Shown here piece after piece: positions 52,101-64,000 of a DNA stretch of 64,000 bases. This stretch comes from Fulvia fulva (Eukaryota > Ascomycota > Dothideomycetes > Mycosphaerellales > Mycosphaerellaceae): NCBI RefSeq assembly GCF_020509005.1, contig NC_063012.1:4836001-4900000 (forward strand), in the 5' to 3' direction. The first letter of the stretch is position 1. Each line of letters opens with the position of its first letter. The position numbers and the translations under genes were made by a program. Below the pieces are notes generated by a model. It worked only from the letters and a program-made list of their open reading frames with translations. It was not told the DNA's origin and ran no database searches.

Positions 52101-53354
52101 GGTAAAGTCGTACCGCCTAATTACGCTCCTTAACACTCTTAGAAGGCGCTTAAGAAGCTAGTTATAACGAGACTCTCCGAGGCGGTAGAGGAACACTCCC
52201 TACTCCCGGACACCTAGATAGGTACGCGCCTATAGCGATCGACGCTATCCGTAATAGAACTTATTACCTCTTAGGTAAAGGCTATCTAGTATAAGAATAG
52301 GGATAAGGTGGCTTCCTTACTTAGCCTAGACATATCGGGAGCCTTCGACTACGTGTTATACCCGCGGCTACTCTATATCCTAAGGTCGAAGGGACTCCCT
52401 AAGTGGCTTGTTAACTTCGTACGGTCCTACCTCTAAAACCGTAGTACGTCGATCCTAGTCGGCTAGTATAGAAGCCTATTTCAAGTAGTCTATACTAGAA
52501 TCCCGTAAGGCTTAACGCTAGTACCTATTCTGTTCCTCTTCTTTATAGCGACGCTACTCCTAGCCCTAGAATCCTAGAACCCCGGTGCGAGCGGCTTCGT
52601 AGACGACATAAACATCCTAGCGTAGTCTTCCTCGACTAAGGAAAACTATAGGCTACTAGAAGAGAAGCACAAGATCTACGAGGACTAGGCTAGGAGATAC
52701 GGGGCTCGGTTTGCCCTAGAAAAGTACAATCTAATACACTTTACGCGCCGGCTACGGTTCTATAATATATAAGCTTCTATCTAGATATAGGGGTATACGA
52801 CTAACCCGGCAAATTAGCTTAGGATCCTCGGACTATAGGTAGACCCGGCGCTACGGTAGAGGAAGTACGTATAGGCAATATTACGGAAAGCTAAACAGAA
52901 TATAGCATTATACTAGAGGCTCACTACGTCTATATAGGGGGCGGACTTCCGGTAGTCACGACTTCTATATACGGCTATTATACGGCCAGTCCTTACCTAT
53001 AGTAGCCAAGTATAGTCCTTAGGCGAGAGGGCCTACCTATCGAAGGGACTCGTCGCGCCGCTAGCGAAGATCCAAAACTAATGCCTAAGGAAGGTCACCG
53101 GGGTATATAAGTCGATACTAACGAGGATACTTAAGTACGAGACCGCTATACCGCCGATCGACCTATATATCTAGGGACTACGGACCTCCTACTTAGGCAA
53201 GTCGGCATAGTACCTAGTATAGAAGGTTATCGCTAGTACAGTCGTAAGGGCCCGCGAATTAGTACTAGCGTATAAGGGCATTCGACCCGGAAACGAGCCG
53301 AACTACCGGGTAAGGGACGAATAGCTAGTAATATAATAGGAAGGTAAGAAATAG
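49153..53354 (+). mobile_element. LINE-2 (Tad-like), first part: ORF1, endonuclease, RT
   Basis: Plus-strand RIP-killed frames, in order: ORF1 (VYDMPKEFD near 49825, then zinc knuckles near 50090-50150) and an endonuclease at about 50590-51360 (IQELWINPYY, YYIVVGDFN). A reverse transcriptase follows at about 51880-53000 (KKAPGPDRI, LSLDISGAFD, FVDDINILA). The C-terminal part is interrupted at 53354 by LINE-3 and resumes at 58320. Stops are overwhelmingly TAG/TAA at Gln/Trp sites. It is non-functional. Confidence 0.85.
53341..53354. repeat. Target-site duplication of LINE-3 (left)
   Basis: AAGGTAAGAAATAG, repeated exactly at 58306-58319. Confidence 0.85.
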
Positions 53355-56300
53355 ATAGATAGATTATTTATTCGCCTATTTTAGTGCCCTATAGCCTATG
53401 TAGGTCTCTCGCTATTTAGGTCTATTTGTATAGGTAGGAAACCCGATTAACGGATGAAAACCTCCTCGTCTTTGCCCTCCTCGTTCTTTCCTGTCTTGTC
53501 CTTTCGTTCTCCTTCCTTTAGGGTACGCTAGTATTATAGTTATTACCCTATCACTACCTTGCCCGTAACCCTAGTAATGTCCTCCTCTCGATTCCCTTTC
53601 TCCCTTCTGTTTCCCCGGCTCTTCTCTCTCTCTCCCTCCTCTCTATCTACCTTTCCGTTTCTACTACTAGGGAGAATTGCTCTAGGTAGTCCTCGTTAAG
53701 GATCTATCTTATCACTCTCCTTATATCTTGTCTGTCCTAGATGATGGCCTAGTATTACCTGTCTCTTGCCTTCGCCCTCTACTAGCTTCTCCCTTTTACC
53801 TACTTAGTACAGTTCAGCACTATATACTCCGGGTTTTAGGATAGGTAGCTATAGGGGCAACGTTTGGAATCGTATCCTAGGACTCTTCTTTAGTGTAAGT
53901 ATGCTCTTAGCCTAATGTACTTAGAGCGAATCTGGATAGCTATGCTTGCTTCCGCCCTCTTTAGGTCTTTATAGATAAGGTAGTTATACCTCCCGAAGGT
54001 CCTGGCCGCTAGTAGGGCTCCTGGCCTCACCGGTTTTTAGTTCTAACGCGTTTCCTATAGGTGACCTACGATCCTTTCTGCTTAGCTTTGCTTCTTTTTC
54101 CCTTTGTCCCCTATGTTAGCTTGCTCCCTTAGAGCTTCTCTCTGTTCAAGGGCTGCTAGGATTTCCTATAATGTTTTTAGGTCTGCTTCCTTCTATAGGA
54201 TTATGTATGGCCGGTTAGGTCTTCTCCTCCTCTCCTACTAGGTTCTTATCCTTTGAGTAGCTACTTAGATGGTTCCCTAGGCTAGGTATGCTGATGTCTT
54301 CTCTACGTATTAACACCTTATGCCCTAGAGGTACTCCCTAATAGAGGCTGTACCTGATTCCATTTCTATTATCCTATAAGGGGTTGACTTGTATACCCCT
54401 AGTACTCTCTTTAGGTAGGCTACCTACGCTCTGTTAAGGGGGTCCTTAATTCTCCTCGGGATGTGTTTTTCCGCTGCCTAAATTGCTGCTCTATATAGCA
54501 TTACGGGCTTAATAATAGCCTTATATATAGTCTAGGCCTTTATAAAGGTCGCCCCCTAGGTTGACGTAGTGAGTCTCTCGATTAATTATCTATTAGTGTC
54601 CGCTCTCGCTTACGCCTTCTTCACTTATAGTCCCTAGCTAAGTTTCGGGTCTAGCTATATCCTAAGGACTCTAAGTTCCCTTATAGGATAGGTCTCGAAC
54701 CCCTAGATTTTTACTAGTGCTACTAAGTTATGTTTTGTCTTTGCCTTACTAAAATAGATAAGTTGGTACTTGTCCGGTACGAATTTTGCCCTATACTCTC
54801 TTGCCCACTTTTCGCATTGTCTATGTCTCTCCTCTAGGAGTACGTAGTTTTCCTCTATAGATCCCGACTACGCTAGGATATTTGTGTTATCTACGAACCC
54901 CGATACTAAGGTGTTTGCTGTTTCTAGGAGTGGGGTCAGGTCGGCTATAAAGAGGAGGAACAGAATTGGGGAGAGTGTAGAGCCCTATAGGATGCCCGTG
55001 TTTGTAATTAGGGTCTACGGGGCTTTAAAGGACCCTAGGAGGATCTAGGTTGTTCTGTCCTTAAGGAATAACTATATAAAGTGTACTATCTAGGCTAGGA
55101 TGCTTTTCATTCTAAGGATATATAGGAGCCTTGCGTAGGACACATTGTCGAAAGCCCCTAATATGTCTAGTAAAAGTAGTAAGGCTACCTTATTGTTGCT
55201 ATAGTGCCAGATGTGTCTGATTTGCTCTATAATCAGTTCGACTGCTATGAGGGTAGATCTCTTTTGTCTCCCCCCTATTTACGTTACCGGGAGGAGGTTG
55301 TATTCTTCTACTATTCCGGTGAGCCTTATAGCTACGACCTTCTCTAGGAGCTTCCCTAGTGTGTTTAGTAACGCAATTGGTCTATATAACTTCAACTTAG
55401 TATAGTCTTCCTTTTAGGGTTTCCTTAGGACGCAAGTTAGTAATTGCCTAAAGGCCTTTAGGTAATACCCCTACTTTATACACTAGGTAAAGATTGGCGC
55501 AAGCACTAGAGTGATAAGGCTACTACTAGCTTTTAGGTAACAGTTAGGGATCTTGTCTAGGCCTAGGGCTTTGTTGCCCTTTAGTTTCTTGATAATGTTT
55601 CCGATCTCTATAGTAGACACTTACTAGTTAGCCTCCCTTAGCGGAGGAATGTGTGTTCCTAGGATGTTGCTTAGGTCTGCCTCTACCTAAGTCCCGAAGA
55701 AGTGGTCTACGAATGCTTTCGCTTTCCCTATCGGAGTGGTTTGCGTTTCCCCGTCTTAGTCCTATATTAAGGGAAACTAGGGCGGGGAGTTTCGTTCCTC
55801 GTCTAGTTTCCTAGCCCATTCTACTAGTCTCTAGATTTATTCCGGGTGTTCTATGATCATCCCTATAGTTGACCTCCACTCCTACGTCTTGTCTCTTCTA
55901 ATCTGCGCCTTCTTTGCTTTGTACGCGTTGTTATAGGCTTCCTAGTTTGCTTAGGTACGTCGTTGCTCCTATCTCCTTCTTGCTCTCCTTACCTCCTTGA
56001 CTTTAGCTGTGCACTCTAGTATCTAGTATAGCTTCTAGTATAGCGACTATCTCTTCTTAGGTATATAGGCCTGGGCTGCCCTTTGTATAGCTTCTATTAG
56101 CTGCTCTACTACTTAGTCAATCCCCTCCGTTATATATATATTATCAATGTTCACCTGTTCTAGTTCGCCTTCTAGCCGCTACTATACTAGTGTCCACTCG
56201 GCCTACTTCTAGCAGAGCCTCCTCTTAGGTTCCCTCTCCTCCTTAACTGTGAGTTAGATGTCGGTTTGGATTGGATAGTGGTCTAATAAGGACTCTAGTT

Positions 56301-58305
56301 AGTCATTGACTATATAGCTTTCTACCCGTCGTGTTAAGGCGTAGGACATAAAGTATAGGTCTAGCGTGCTAGAACTGTTGTTTCTAGCCTAAGTTTCTGT
56401 TCCCTTTAGCGTGATCAAGTCCATTTAGGCTGTTTCTATCTGACTAATAAGCCTCCCTACTAAGAAGTAGTGTACTAGGGTGAAGTCCGATCCCTACTTT
56501 AGGTAGTAGAGGTTGAAATCTCCTATCACGATGTTGTGGTTTTGTTAGTCTATTGCTTCCGGGAGCCTTCCTAGCGTGTGTAGTTGTGTGCTGCTTCTAG
56601 ACTCTAGAGGTGGGTTATATACGCTATAGATTAGGACTTAGCCTTAAGTTGTTTTAAGCTGTACTATAGTAATATCCCTGTCGGTTCTCGGCTAGGCCTA
56701 CTAGTCCTCTACTAGTACCTTCTTACTGACATAGATACAAGTTCGTAGGACTCCCTCGGTTCTGTTTATTACTACGTAGTATCTCGGGTCTCGTATAGTT
56801 AATAGAATCCTAGAGTGTAGGTTGATCTATAGTTCCTATATTACTATAATGTAGTGTTCCTCCGGGTCTAAGGCTTGTAGAAAGCTCCTTTAGACCTTGT
56901 CTTTGCTTCTGTTCACATTATACTAAATGATTGATAGTCTGTTAGTGTAAGGCATTAGGACATGTTTGTGTCTAGGTCCGTTTGGTCTTACTATTAGTCT
57001 TGCTATTAGTTTTCCCGTCCCTCCTCCTGTTCTTCCCTTTAGGGTTAGCTCCCTATCATTTAGTTGATTCTTATTTGTCTATTGCTCTGCGCTACCTTAT
57101 ATAAGAACGTTGGTCTCCCTATTACTAGCACTATTTATAGCTCCTCTTGTAGCCGGGGTCTCTTATTCGGGTGGGTGGTTCTCTCTAGTTGTTTCTGTTC
57201 ACCTACTAGGAACCTAGTTAGTGTTGTTACCCTTGCTTCCCGCGCTCTCCACTAGGCTAATAGTCTAACTAGGCATTGGTTTGACTATACCGGATGTTTT
57301 CTCCTATATACTACGCATCTTATGTCCTCCTTCCGTTTTTGGCACTCTTAGGTCGCGTGATCACTAGCATAGTATAAGCAGACTAGTATGGCTTTACTAC
57401 ACTTTAGGGCAATATGTCCGTACTGTTGATAGTTAAAACATTAAAGGATTCTGTAGTTACTCTAATAGATTTCTATATCTAGCCTCTTAAAGTCCTAGTA
57501 CAACCCTTAGTCTAAGACCTTGTTCGCTTGCTCTAGTATTGCAACCTATAAGATTAGCGAGGAGGCCCTCTTGCCCTCCTCTATCTTCTTCTTGACCTAC
57601 GCTGTCTTTGTGATCTATAGTCCTAGTGCTGTTACCTAGTTTTGCCTCTAGAGGTTTGGTGTATCCCTTTGTATATCAAAGGTTCGTAGGACCCTATACG
57701 TAATTACTATGTACTGTTAATAGGAGACTTTCGCTATACTCCCGATCTTTAGTATCTACTCCTTGTTTATTTCGAGGGCCTTCTTGTCCTATATATATAC
57801 TATAAACAGCTTGACCCCTTTATTATCTGCCCTTACCCCTACTATTCCCTTTACTCCGATCTTCTCGACTATCTCCCTCCCGGTCATCTTTCCTATCTCT
57901 TCCTTCTCTTTCTAGTCCGTAATATAGACTCGTAGTACTATACTTTAAGGGGGGGTGGGTTGGCTCGCGATTGTTGCCTAGGTCGTTAGGCCCTAGGTCT
58001 GTCTCGGGTCTCTTTAAGGGTTGTTTCTTACGTTTCGTGTTACTACCTCGATTGCTATGTTGATCGTAGTGCTTGTTTGTCGTTTGAGCGCCTTTAGTCC
58101 CCCGAGCAGTTCGCTTATTACTCCTTTTAGTGCTCTCTCCGGAAACCTCCCTTCTTCTACCGCTACTATCTCTTCCGCCTTCTTATAGAGCGTCCTCTAC
58201 TCGTCTCCCCCTTGCTCTCGGTCGTCTACTACCGTCGTCGTCGCTATTTTTCGATATTAACGCACGATATAGTTCCCTTCTAGTTATATATTAACGATAC
58301 GCTTT
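53355..58305 (-). mobile_element. LINE-3 (Tad-like), nearly full length, nested in LINE-2
   Basis: A 4.95-kb minus-strand element bounded by 14-bp target duplications. The 3' end (53355) has an ATAGATAGATTATT simple-repeat tail. From 5' to 3' (58305 downward) it carries an ORF1 region with zinc-knuckle remnants (about 57290-57430), an endonuclease (about 56950-55850) and a reverse transcriptase (about 55740-54690; LLLLDILGAFDNVSYARLL, FVDNTNILA in place of FVDD). It has fewer stops and more residual CA/TG than LINE-1 and LINE-2, so RIP damage is milder, as expected for the younger, nested element. Confidence 0.85.
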
Positions 58306-58319
58306 AAGGTAAGAAATAG
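58306..58319. repeat. Target-site duplication of LINE-3 (right)
   Basis: Exact copy of 53341-53354. Confidence 0.85.
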
Positions 58320-59012
58320 TTTATAGAGTAACTATAGAAAGAGAGGTAGAACAACTAGGTTATAGGGCATAGTAGACGCCCTTAGCTAGCGGGACAACCT
58401 AAGGAATAGTTAGCTACGAAATCCGCGGTTAAGCACCCCCCGAAGCTTATCTACTACCGCCTTACGAGGGTATAGAGTAGTATAGCAATCTAACTACGAA
58501 GCGAACATATCGGCCTCTAGGGGTACCTATTATAGAGGAAGGTTCTAGGATATACGAATACTAGCTACCCCTACGGCTATCGCTCCTAGAACGTACGGTA
58601 CGTACTCCTCGTCTATCCGAGGTAGTCGCTAGGAAGGGGGGAGTAGATAGTAAAGGCGAGGAACCGGACGATTAGGGCACTTCTTAATAACGCTAAGGAC
58701 CTACGGCGTATTACGAACTAGATACTAGAGAAGGGCTGGCTAGAACAGTACCGCCTAGTAGGAGTAGTATAGGAAGAGAGGACACGACGTAGCGTGACGA
58801 GACCGGCTAGGAGCGGGGGCTAACGGGGTAGTGATATAGACTACGTACGTTTAGAGGGAAAGCTAATCTAGATAAGGAGTAGTCGGGGGCGGGAAGGGTT
58901 TTCACCTATTCGGGTTTCCCTTTATATATAACAATAGATATATACCTATATAGGCCGGATACGGTCCTAGAACAGGGGAATAACAAATCTATCTATCTAT
59001 CTATTAAACTCG
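58320..59012 (+). mobile_element. LINE-2, 3' end
   Basis: Continuation of LINE-2 after LINE-3: a plus-strand degraded C-terminal frame, then a 3' UTR ending in a (TCTA)n tail near 58986-59008. The tail type (TCTA/TAGA repeats) is shared by all three LINEs here. Confidence 0.75.
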
Positions 59013-60236
59013 GTCATTATCTAGTCGTAGTACTAACCGATATATATATTTAGACAGCTAGCTATACGGCGCTACTTTATTATATTCTTAGTTAGCTTCT
59101 CCTTCTACTACTTATTGGACTTCGATATAATTACTACTTAGACGTTAGTTATATCTTCCTTAGTATTGTCCTTACTAACTTTACGAGTCGGTAACTAAGA
59201 AGGAGCTTATAAGGTAGCTAAAGTCTACGAGTTAGATCGAGCTTTTAGCTACTAGCTAATATTACGGGTATATAGGATAGTAATATTAATAATAGTACCG
59301 TATTTAAGTAGGTCTTAGAAGAGCTCGCGTATAGAGCGTATCTTAATAAGTAACCTACGACGCTTATCTAAGGTTATCTTTAGTAATATAAGAAGTATAT
59401 TAGACTAAGCTAATACTATAAGCTAGCAAACAATAATAGCTAAGATAGGAATCTCCTAAATACTAATATCGTATATATCTACGAGCTTCTAGAATATCTA
59501 ACTAACTAGAGAGCTCGAGTCGGCCTTACCGCGTACTACCTACTCAAACCGGTCGTAGATATAGTTATCCTTAAGATATGTTAAATATAGCATCTTAAAG
59601 GGAGTTAATAATTAGGAAGTGATCTAGTAGCCTAAGGCATCTACAATAACTTAGCTTATAGGGAGATACCTTCTCTCCCCTTTAGCTTAGATAGACATCT
59701 AATATAATTAATATATTAGTTCCTAATATATTGCTATATACTCGTACTATTAGTTAGTTAAAGATTGATCTCTTACTTCAAGTAAGTCATTTGAAGCTCT
59801 GCTAGGAGAGACAGACCTATGTCCTAGCCCCGAGACCTTATACCGCTCCTTCTTTACTTTACTAAGTAGGCCTTAGTATCTATACCTACGAACTTTCCTA
59901 TTCTATACTAGAAGCCTTAGCAGGATCTAAGCTACTACTTTAGAACATATACACCTTGTTTTATTATATCTAATCTATTATAGATTTATACTAAGAGAAG
60001 ATAGAGGAGAAGGGAGGCAAAATCCCAATTCTTAGGAGGGACAATTAGAAGATATAGTTCAACCTTTAGAGATATAAGATAGAGAGCTAATTAGTATTCT
60101 TTATAATTAATAACCTAATAGAAGTGTCTTTTAATATCATTAAGGGCAAGACTCTGAAACTCTAAGAAGAGGCTATAACTAAAAAGATCCTTAATACGCT
60201 AATATAGACAAGATACAATATAGTGTATAACTTTAG
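59013..60236. repeat. Unclassified RIP-degraded repeat
   Basis: CA/TG-depleted DNA with stop-rich frames that continue past the Fot1-like insertion to about 62437. No family was recognised with confidence. Confidence 0.5.
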
Positions 60237-60238
60237 TA

Positions 60239-62121
60239 ACGTGCTTTACTACCGAGCGGGCTATACTACCGAGCGGGCTACTTTTGCTAAGAACTATACT
60301 ACTTCTATAGATATAGCTATACAACTACTATTATAGCGTATATTAACTTTAAACGAGGCCAAACTGACCTTAGCTGTCTAGGCTACGAAACGCGACGCGA
60401 CAATTACGAATCGACTTACTACAAAGGTATACGACGCGTCTCGAACTACACTAGGGTATCGATTGAATAGACGACCTCCTCGGGGTAACTACGAGCCTAA
60501 TTCGAAGAAGCTTATAGAGCTAGAAGAGAGGGTAATACTTGAGTATATACTCGAGCTGGATCTTAGAGGTTTCCCGCTATTAAAGGCTAGTATACGAGTA
60601 ATAGCTGATTCATTACTATAAGAGAAGGGTCTTAAGCCCGCTAGTCTTAATTAGATAGACAGGTTTATTAGGCGGCATCGTGAGCTAAAGGTTTATATAA
60701 CACGTAGATACGATCGTTAGCGAGCCCTAATAGAAGATCTAGACGTTATCGAGAGGTAGTTCTTGCTTATACGTAATATAAAGGAGAAGTATAGTATCCT
60801 TAACTAGGACACCTATAACTTCGACGAGACAGGGTTTATAATAGGTGTTATTACGTCTTAGAGCGTCGTTACGGGTTCAGAAAGGCGTAGTAGAAAGAGG
60901 AAGGTCGTTTAATAGGGTAATAGAGAATAGGCAATAGTGATTAAGACTATCTATATAGACGGAATAGCGCTCCTACCCTACGTTATCCTTATAGGCAAAC
61001 AGTACATTAGTACCTAGTACTAAGACGGCAACTTAGGTCTAGACTAGACAATCGGGCTAATAGAGAACGGCTAGACTAACAATAAGTTCGGTATAGGGTA
61101 GCTAGAGCATTTCTAGAAGTATACTATAGCTCGTACGACTAGGGTATAGAGACTACTTATTATCGATAGCTACGAGAGCTATAACTCGAAGGCATTCCAG
61201 AATCTATATAAGGAATACAAGATCTTGGCCCTATATATACTATCGTACGCCTCGTACTTACTCTAGCTATTAGATGTAGGTTACTATTCGCCTTTAAAGA
61301 AGGTATACGGTGCTTAGCTCTTGGGCTTAGTACGCTAGCGTATTACTTATATCGATAAAGTAGAGTTCCTACGCGCCTTCCGGGCAGCCTATAACGCTAT
61401 ATTTAGACAGGAGAACATCCTATCGAGCTTTAGAGGCGCTAGTTTAGTTCTATTCAATCTATAGGTAGTAATAGACAAGCTTAATATTAAGCTACGTACG
61501 CTAACCCCTCTAGCTCCGGACTCTACCCCTTAGGAGTCGAAGACACTACGAACTACAAAAGAATTCGACTCTTAATCGACACTAGTAACGAACAAAATGC
61601 GTGCCCGGGCAGGTTCATTGCCAAACTCGTTATAGGAAGGGGTATATTAGCTTATAAAAGGGAGTAGAGAGATAGCGTATTAGATAGCTCTTATACGAAG
61701 CGAGATTAGTAAGCTACGTAAGTCTAATAAGGCCCTTATATAGCGAAAAGTACGAAAGCGCAAGTACATTCAGTCTAGAGGGTCTCTAACCTTCGATAAG
61801 GCGTCGTAATTAATACCTCTAGAGGATACCTAGAGGCAGGAAGTAAGTAGAGAGTCGCTAGATAGTGTTCGGCTAGTACTAAGACTACGACGCTATAAGC
61901 GATATAGCGAGTCGGGGTATAACGTACGTACCTATTAAGTAGACTTACTAGATAGCGAATAATCTAAAGAGGAATTGTCCTCCTAGTAACGATTCTATAG
62001 GATGTCGTTGTATTAAGATACCGTCGTAATTAAAGTGGAAGTAGTATAGTTCTTAGCAAAAGTAGCCCGCTCGGTAGTATAGCCCGCTCGGTAGTATAGC
62101 CCGCTCGGTAGTGAAGTACGT
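60239..62121 (+). mobile_element. Full-length RIP-killed Fot1/pogo-type transposon
   Basis: A 1,883-bp element flanked by TA on both sides (60237-60238, 62122-62123), the target duplication of Tc1-mariner/pogo elements. The terminal inverted repeats match over about 60 bp and contain a tandem CTACCGAGCGGGCTATA-type subrepeat, two copies on the left and three on the right. The plus-strand transposase frame has a helix-turn-helix region (FPLLKASIRVIAD, about 60570-60690). Its DDE block has TYNFDETGF (about 60812), LIIDSYESY (about 61160, from a DGHxSH-like motif) and LLQLLDVG..SPLKK (about 61255). Many TAG codons interrupt it, so it cannot make transposase. Confidence 0.88.
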
Positions 62122-62123
62122 TA

Positions 62124-62437
62124 TCCTTAGTAGGATTATAGAAGAAGATGAATTTAAGCTTAAGGGCTTATATAAATCTAGAAGAGCTACTAAGAAGTAG
62201 GTGTATCTCTAGAATAAGTATAGCTAGGTGCTACTAACTTATATATATAAGCTTATAAAGTAATTTGTGACCTTTAAGATAAGTAAAGCGTTCACTATTA
62301 GATCTGTATAGACATACCTAGTTTCTCTTAGAAAAAGGATTACTAATATTGACCTAGAGGGTCAGTATTATAGGAAAGCTAATATAAGGATGACCTAGCT
62401 CTTAAGCTTACTACTACCTAACTACTATATAGTTAGG
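62124..62437. repeat. Right half of the repeat interrupted by the Fot1-like element
   Basis: Degraded AT-rich DNA of the same character as 59013-60236. Unclassified. Confidence 0.4.
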
Positions 62438-62439
62438 GA

Positions 62440-64000
62440 TCCCCTAGTAGGCAACGACGTTCGTCTACTCCTTTCTCTAGGAACGGACGACATACCTAGT
62501 CCTAGGAAGGTATACGTCCGACCCGGTAAAGGCAGAGACTAGAATACCTTAGGGATCTACTCTCTCCCCTATCCTGTTTCTAATATTTATGTCTGATCTA
62601 ATCCCCCTACTCACCTCTCCGCAAACCTTAGTATCGGGGTTCGTAGACGACACAAACATCCTAGCCTAGTCAGACTCGATAGAAGAGAACTGTCGCCTCC
62701 TCGAAGATAGGCATAAGAAATGCGAGGAGTAGGCAAAGAAGCATAGTGCCTAGTTCGCCCCTAAAAAGTACTAACTTATACACTTCAGTAAAGCGAGAAC
62801 ATACTATAATATAAAGGCGGCGGTAAGAATCTAAGGCTACGAGACAAAGCTATTAGCGGACCTACGAGTACTAGGGATCTAGCTCGACCCGAAGCTAAGC
62901 TGGAATGTATAGGTTAAGAAAGCCTAGAGTCGAGTATAAGTCAACGAAGCCTCGATAAAGAGACTTACGGTATCTATATAGGGAGTAACATTCGACAAGG
63001 CAAGAGTAATGTATAAGGCGATCGTTAGACTAGCTATGCTATACGGGGCATAGATTTGGGGAACAGGAGGCGTAGGCAAGCCGATCCCGAAACGGATAGA
63101 GCAACCCCTAAACAGGATATAGGTAGGCAACCTACGTAGGGTACTAGGCGTATATAAGACAACGTTAATAAGCACGGTAGAAATAGAGACAGGAACACTA
63201 CTAATCGGCCAGTACATCCGGGGAATAAGAATTTAATACGCGGTAAGGACGACAGGTTACCTAGTATAAACTACGATCTAGGAGGCAAAGAATAAGATAG
63301 AAAGCCACTACCGGAGAGGGGCCGGACATAGGACAAGCCAAAAAGAGGATGACCTTACTACCTTTACGGCTATATAGACAAGCACCGAATAGCTAGCACG
63401 AAAAGAGGAGGAGCGTAGGACTCGCTAGGCCGGCGGGAGCAAGGCTAAGACCTAAAGCCTAGCGGAATAGATAGCGAGCTACCTATAGGAGCAGGACTAG
63501 AAAAAGAAGCCCCCTAAGACAACAGGCCCGATAGCGCTCCGAGCCTTCTAGAGACACAATTACTAGCTATATAGGGACCTAACAAGGGCCGAGGCAAGCA
63601 TAGCGATCCAAATCAGGTCCGAATATATTAGGTTAAGGGCCTACCTATTTAGAAGACGCGTACTAGACATCTATAGCCCAGCCTACTAGTGTGGCTACCT
63701 ATCGCAAAACCTAGAACATATGCTACTACGATGCCCGTAGTAGGCGAGAGGTAGGGGAAATTGGAGGCACTAAGCGGGAAGGAGAGACTATAAGTCAATT
63801 ATTAGGGACAAAGGCAACATTCGCCGAATCTCTCGGTAGATACTATAGTAGGGATACCTCTAGTAGTTTATCCTCGCTAGCGAGACGGAGGAGTGGATAG
63901 ATAAGAGGCGGAAGCTAGGGGGTAGCAGATAGGGTAGTCATTAGGGTAGGCCTATGACACTAGCGTACCCCTAATAAGGGAAAATTAAGACAACAACTAG
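62440..64000 (+). mobile_element. 5'-truncated LINE of the LINE-1 family (runs off window)
   Basis: The reverse complement of this segment matches about 30245-32370 closely. On the plus strand it reads RT (FVDDTNILAQ, near 62650) and a C-terminal zinc-finger region (CGYLSQNLEHMLLRCP, near 63690). It begins abruptly within the RT and continues past the window end, before the expected GATA-type tail. TAG stops at Gln/Trp positions show RIP. Confidence 0.8.

Noticed and set aside
1..64000. CRISPR arrays, tRNA or rRNA genes
   Set aside because: None were seen by eye. Regular repeats present are transposon termini or microsatellites. A tRNA scan would be needed to exclude small RNA genes fully.

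Overview
This window is filamentous fungal genomic DNA, most like a Dothideomycete. The evidence is short (50-100 nt) GT..AG introns with CTGAC-type branch sites, a Zn2Cys6 regulator, a CYP52-type P450, and repeats carrying the CpA-to-TpA decay typical of repeat-induced point mutation (RIP). It has three parts.

(1) 1-4.8 kb is a RIP-degraded transposon block. A Ty3-like LTR element relic lies on the minus strand and is followed by a truncated Fot1/pogo transposon.

(2) 4.8-29.9 kb is a non-RIP gene island. It holds a Zn2Cys6 factor with a suspicious in-frame TAG, a GH78-type rhamnosidase relic and a type-B carboxylesterase relic (these two clearly broken by small indels, stops and a lost start codon). 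Next come a large single-pass membrane protein, a bZIP factor, a PlsC-family acyltransferase, a CYP52-like P450, a disordered protein, a small DUF6699-like protein and an SMT-like methyltransferase. The intact genes look like ordinary unlinked functions. The three at the edge nearest the left repeats look like a decaying catabolic group.

(3) 29.9-64 kb is a second transposon block. RIP-killed Tad-type LINEs lie on both strands, one nested in another with a 14-bp target duplication, and a full-length RIP-killed Fot1/pogo element has TA target duplications. Two 7,222-bp Ty3/gypsy chromoviruses, indistinguishable by eye and with open frames, sit in inverted orientation inside one LINE copy. They are not RIP-mutated.

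The main discovery is structural. The 1,361-bp spacer between the two chromoviruses is in the wrong orientation. Each chromovirus has mismatched flanks, but reversing the spacer gives both a perfect 5-bp target duplication and restores the LINE reading frame through both insertion sites. This is either an inversion by recombination between the copies or an assembly flip. The chromovirus also carries a candidate -1 frameshift signal (GGGAAAT, 5-nt spacer, 8-bp stem) and a Tf1-style self-priming site.
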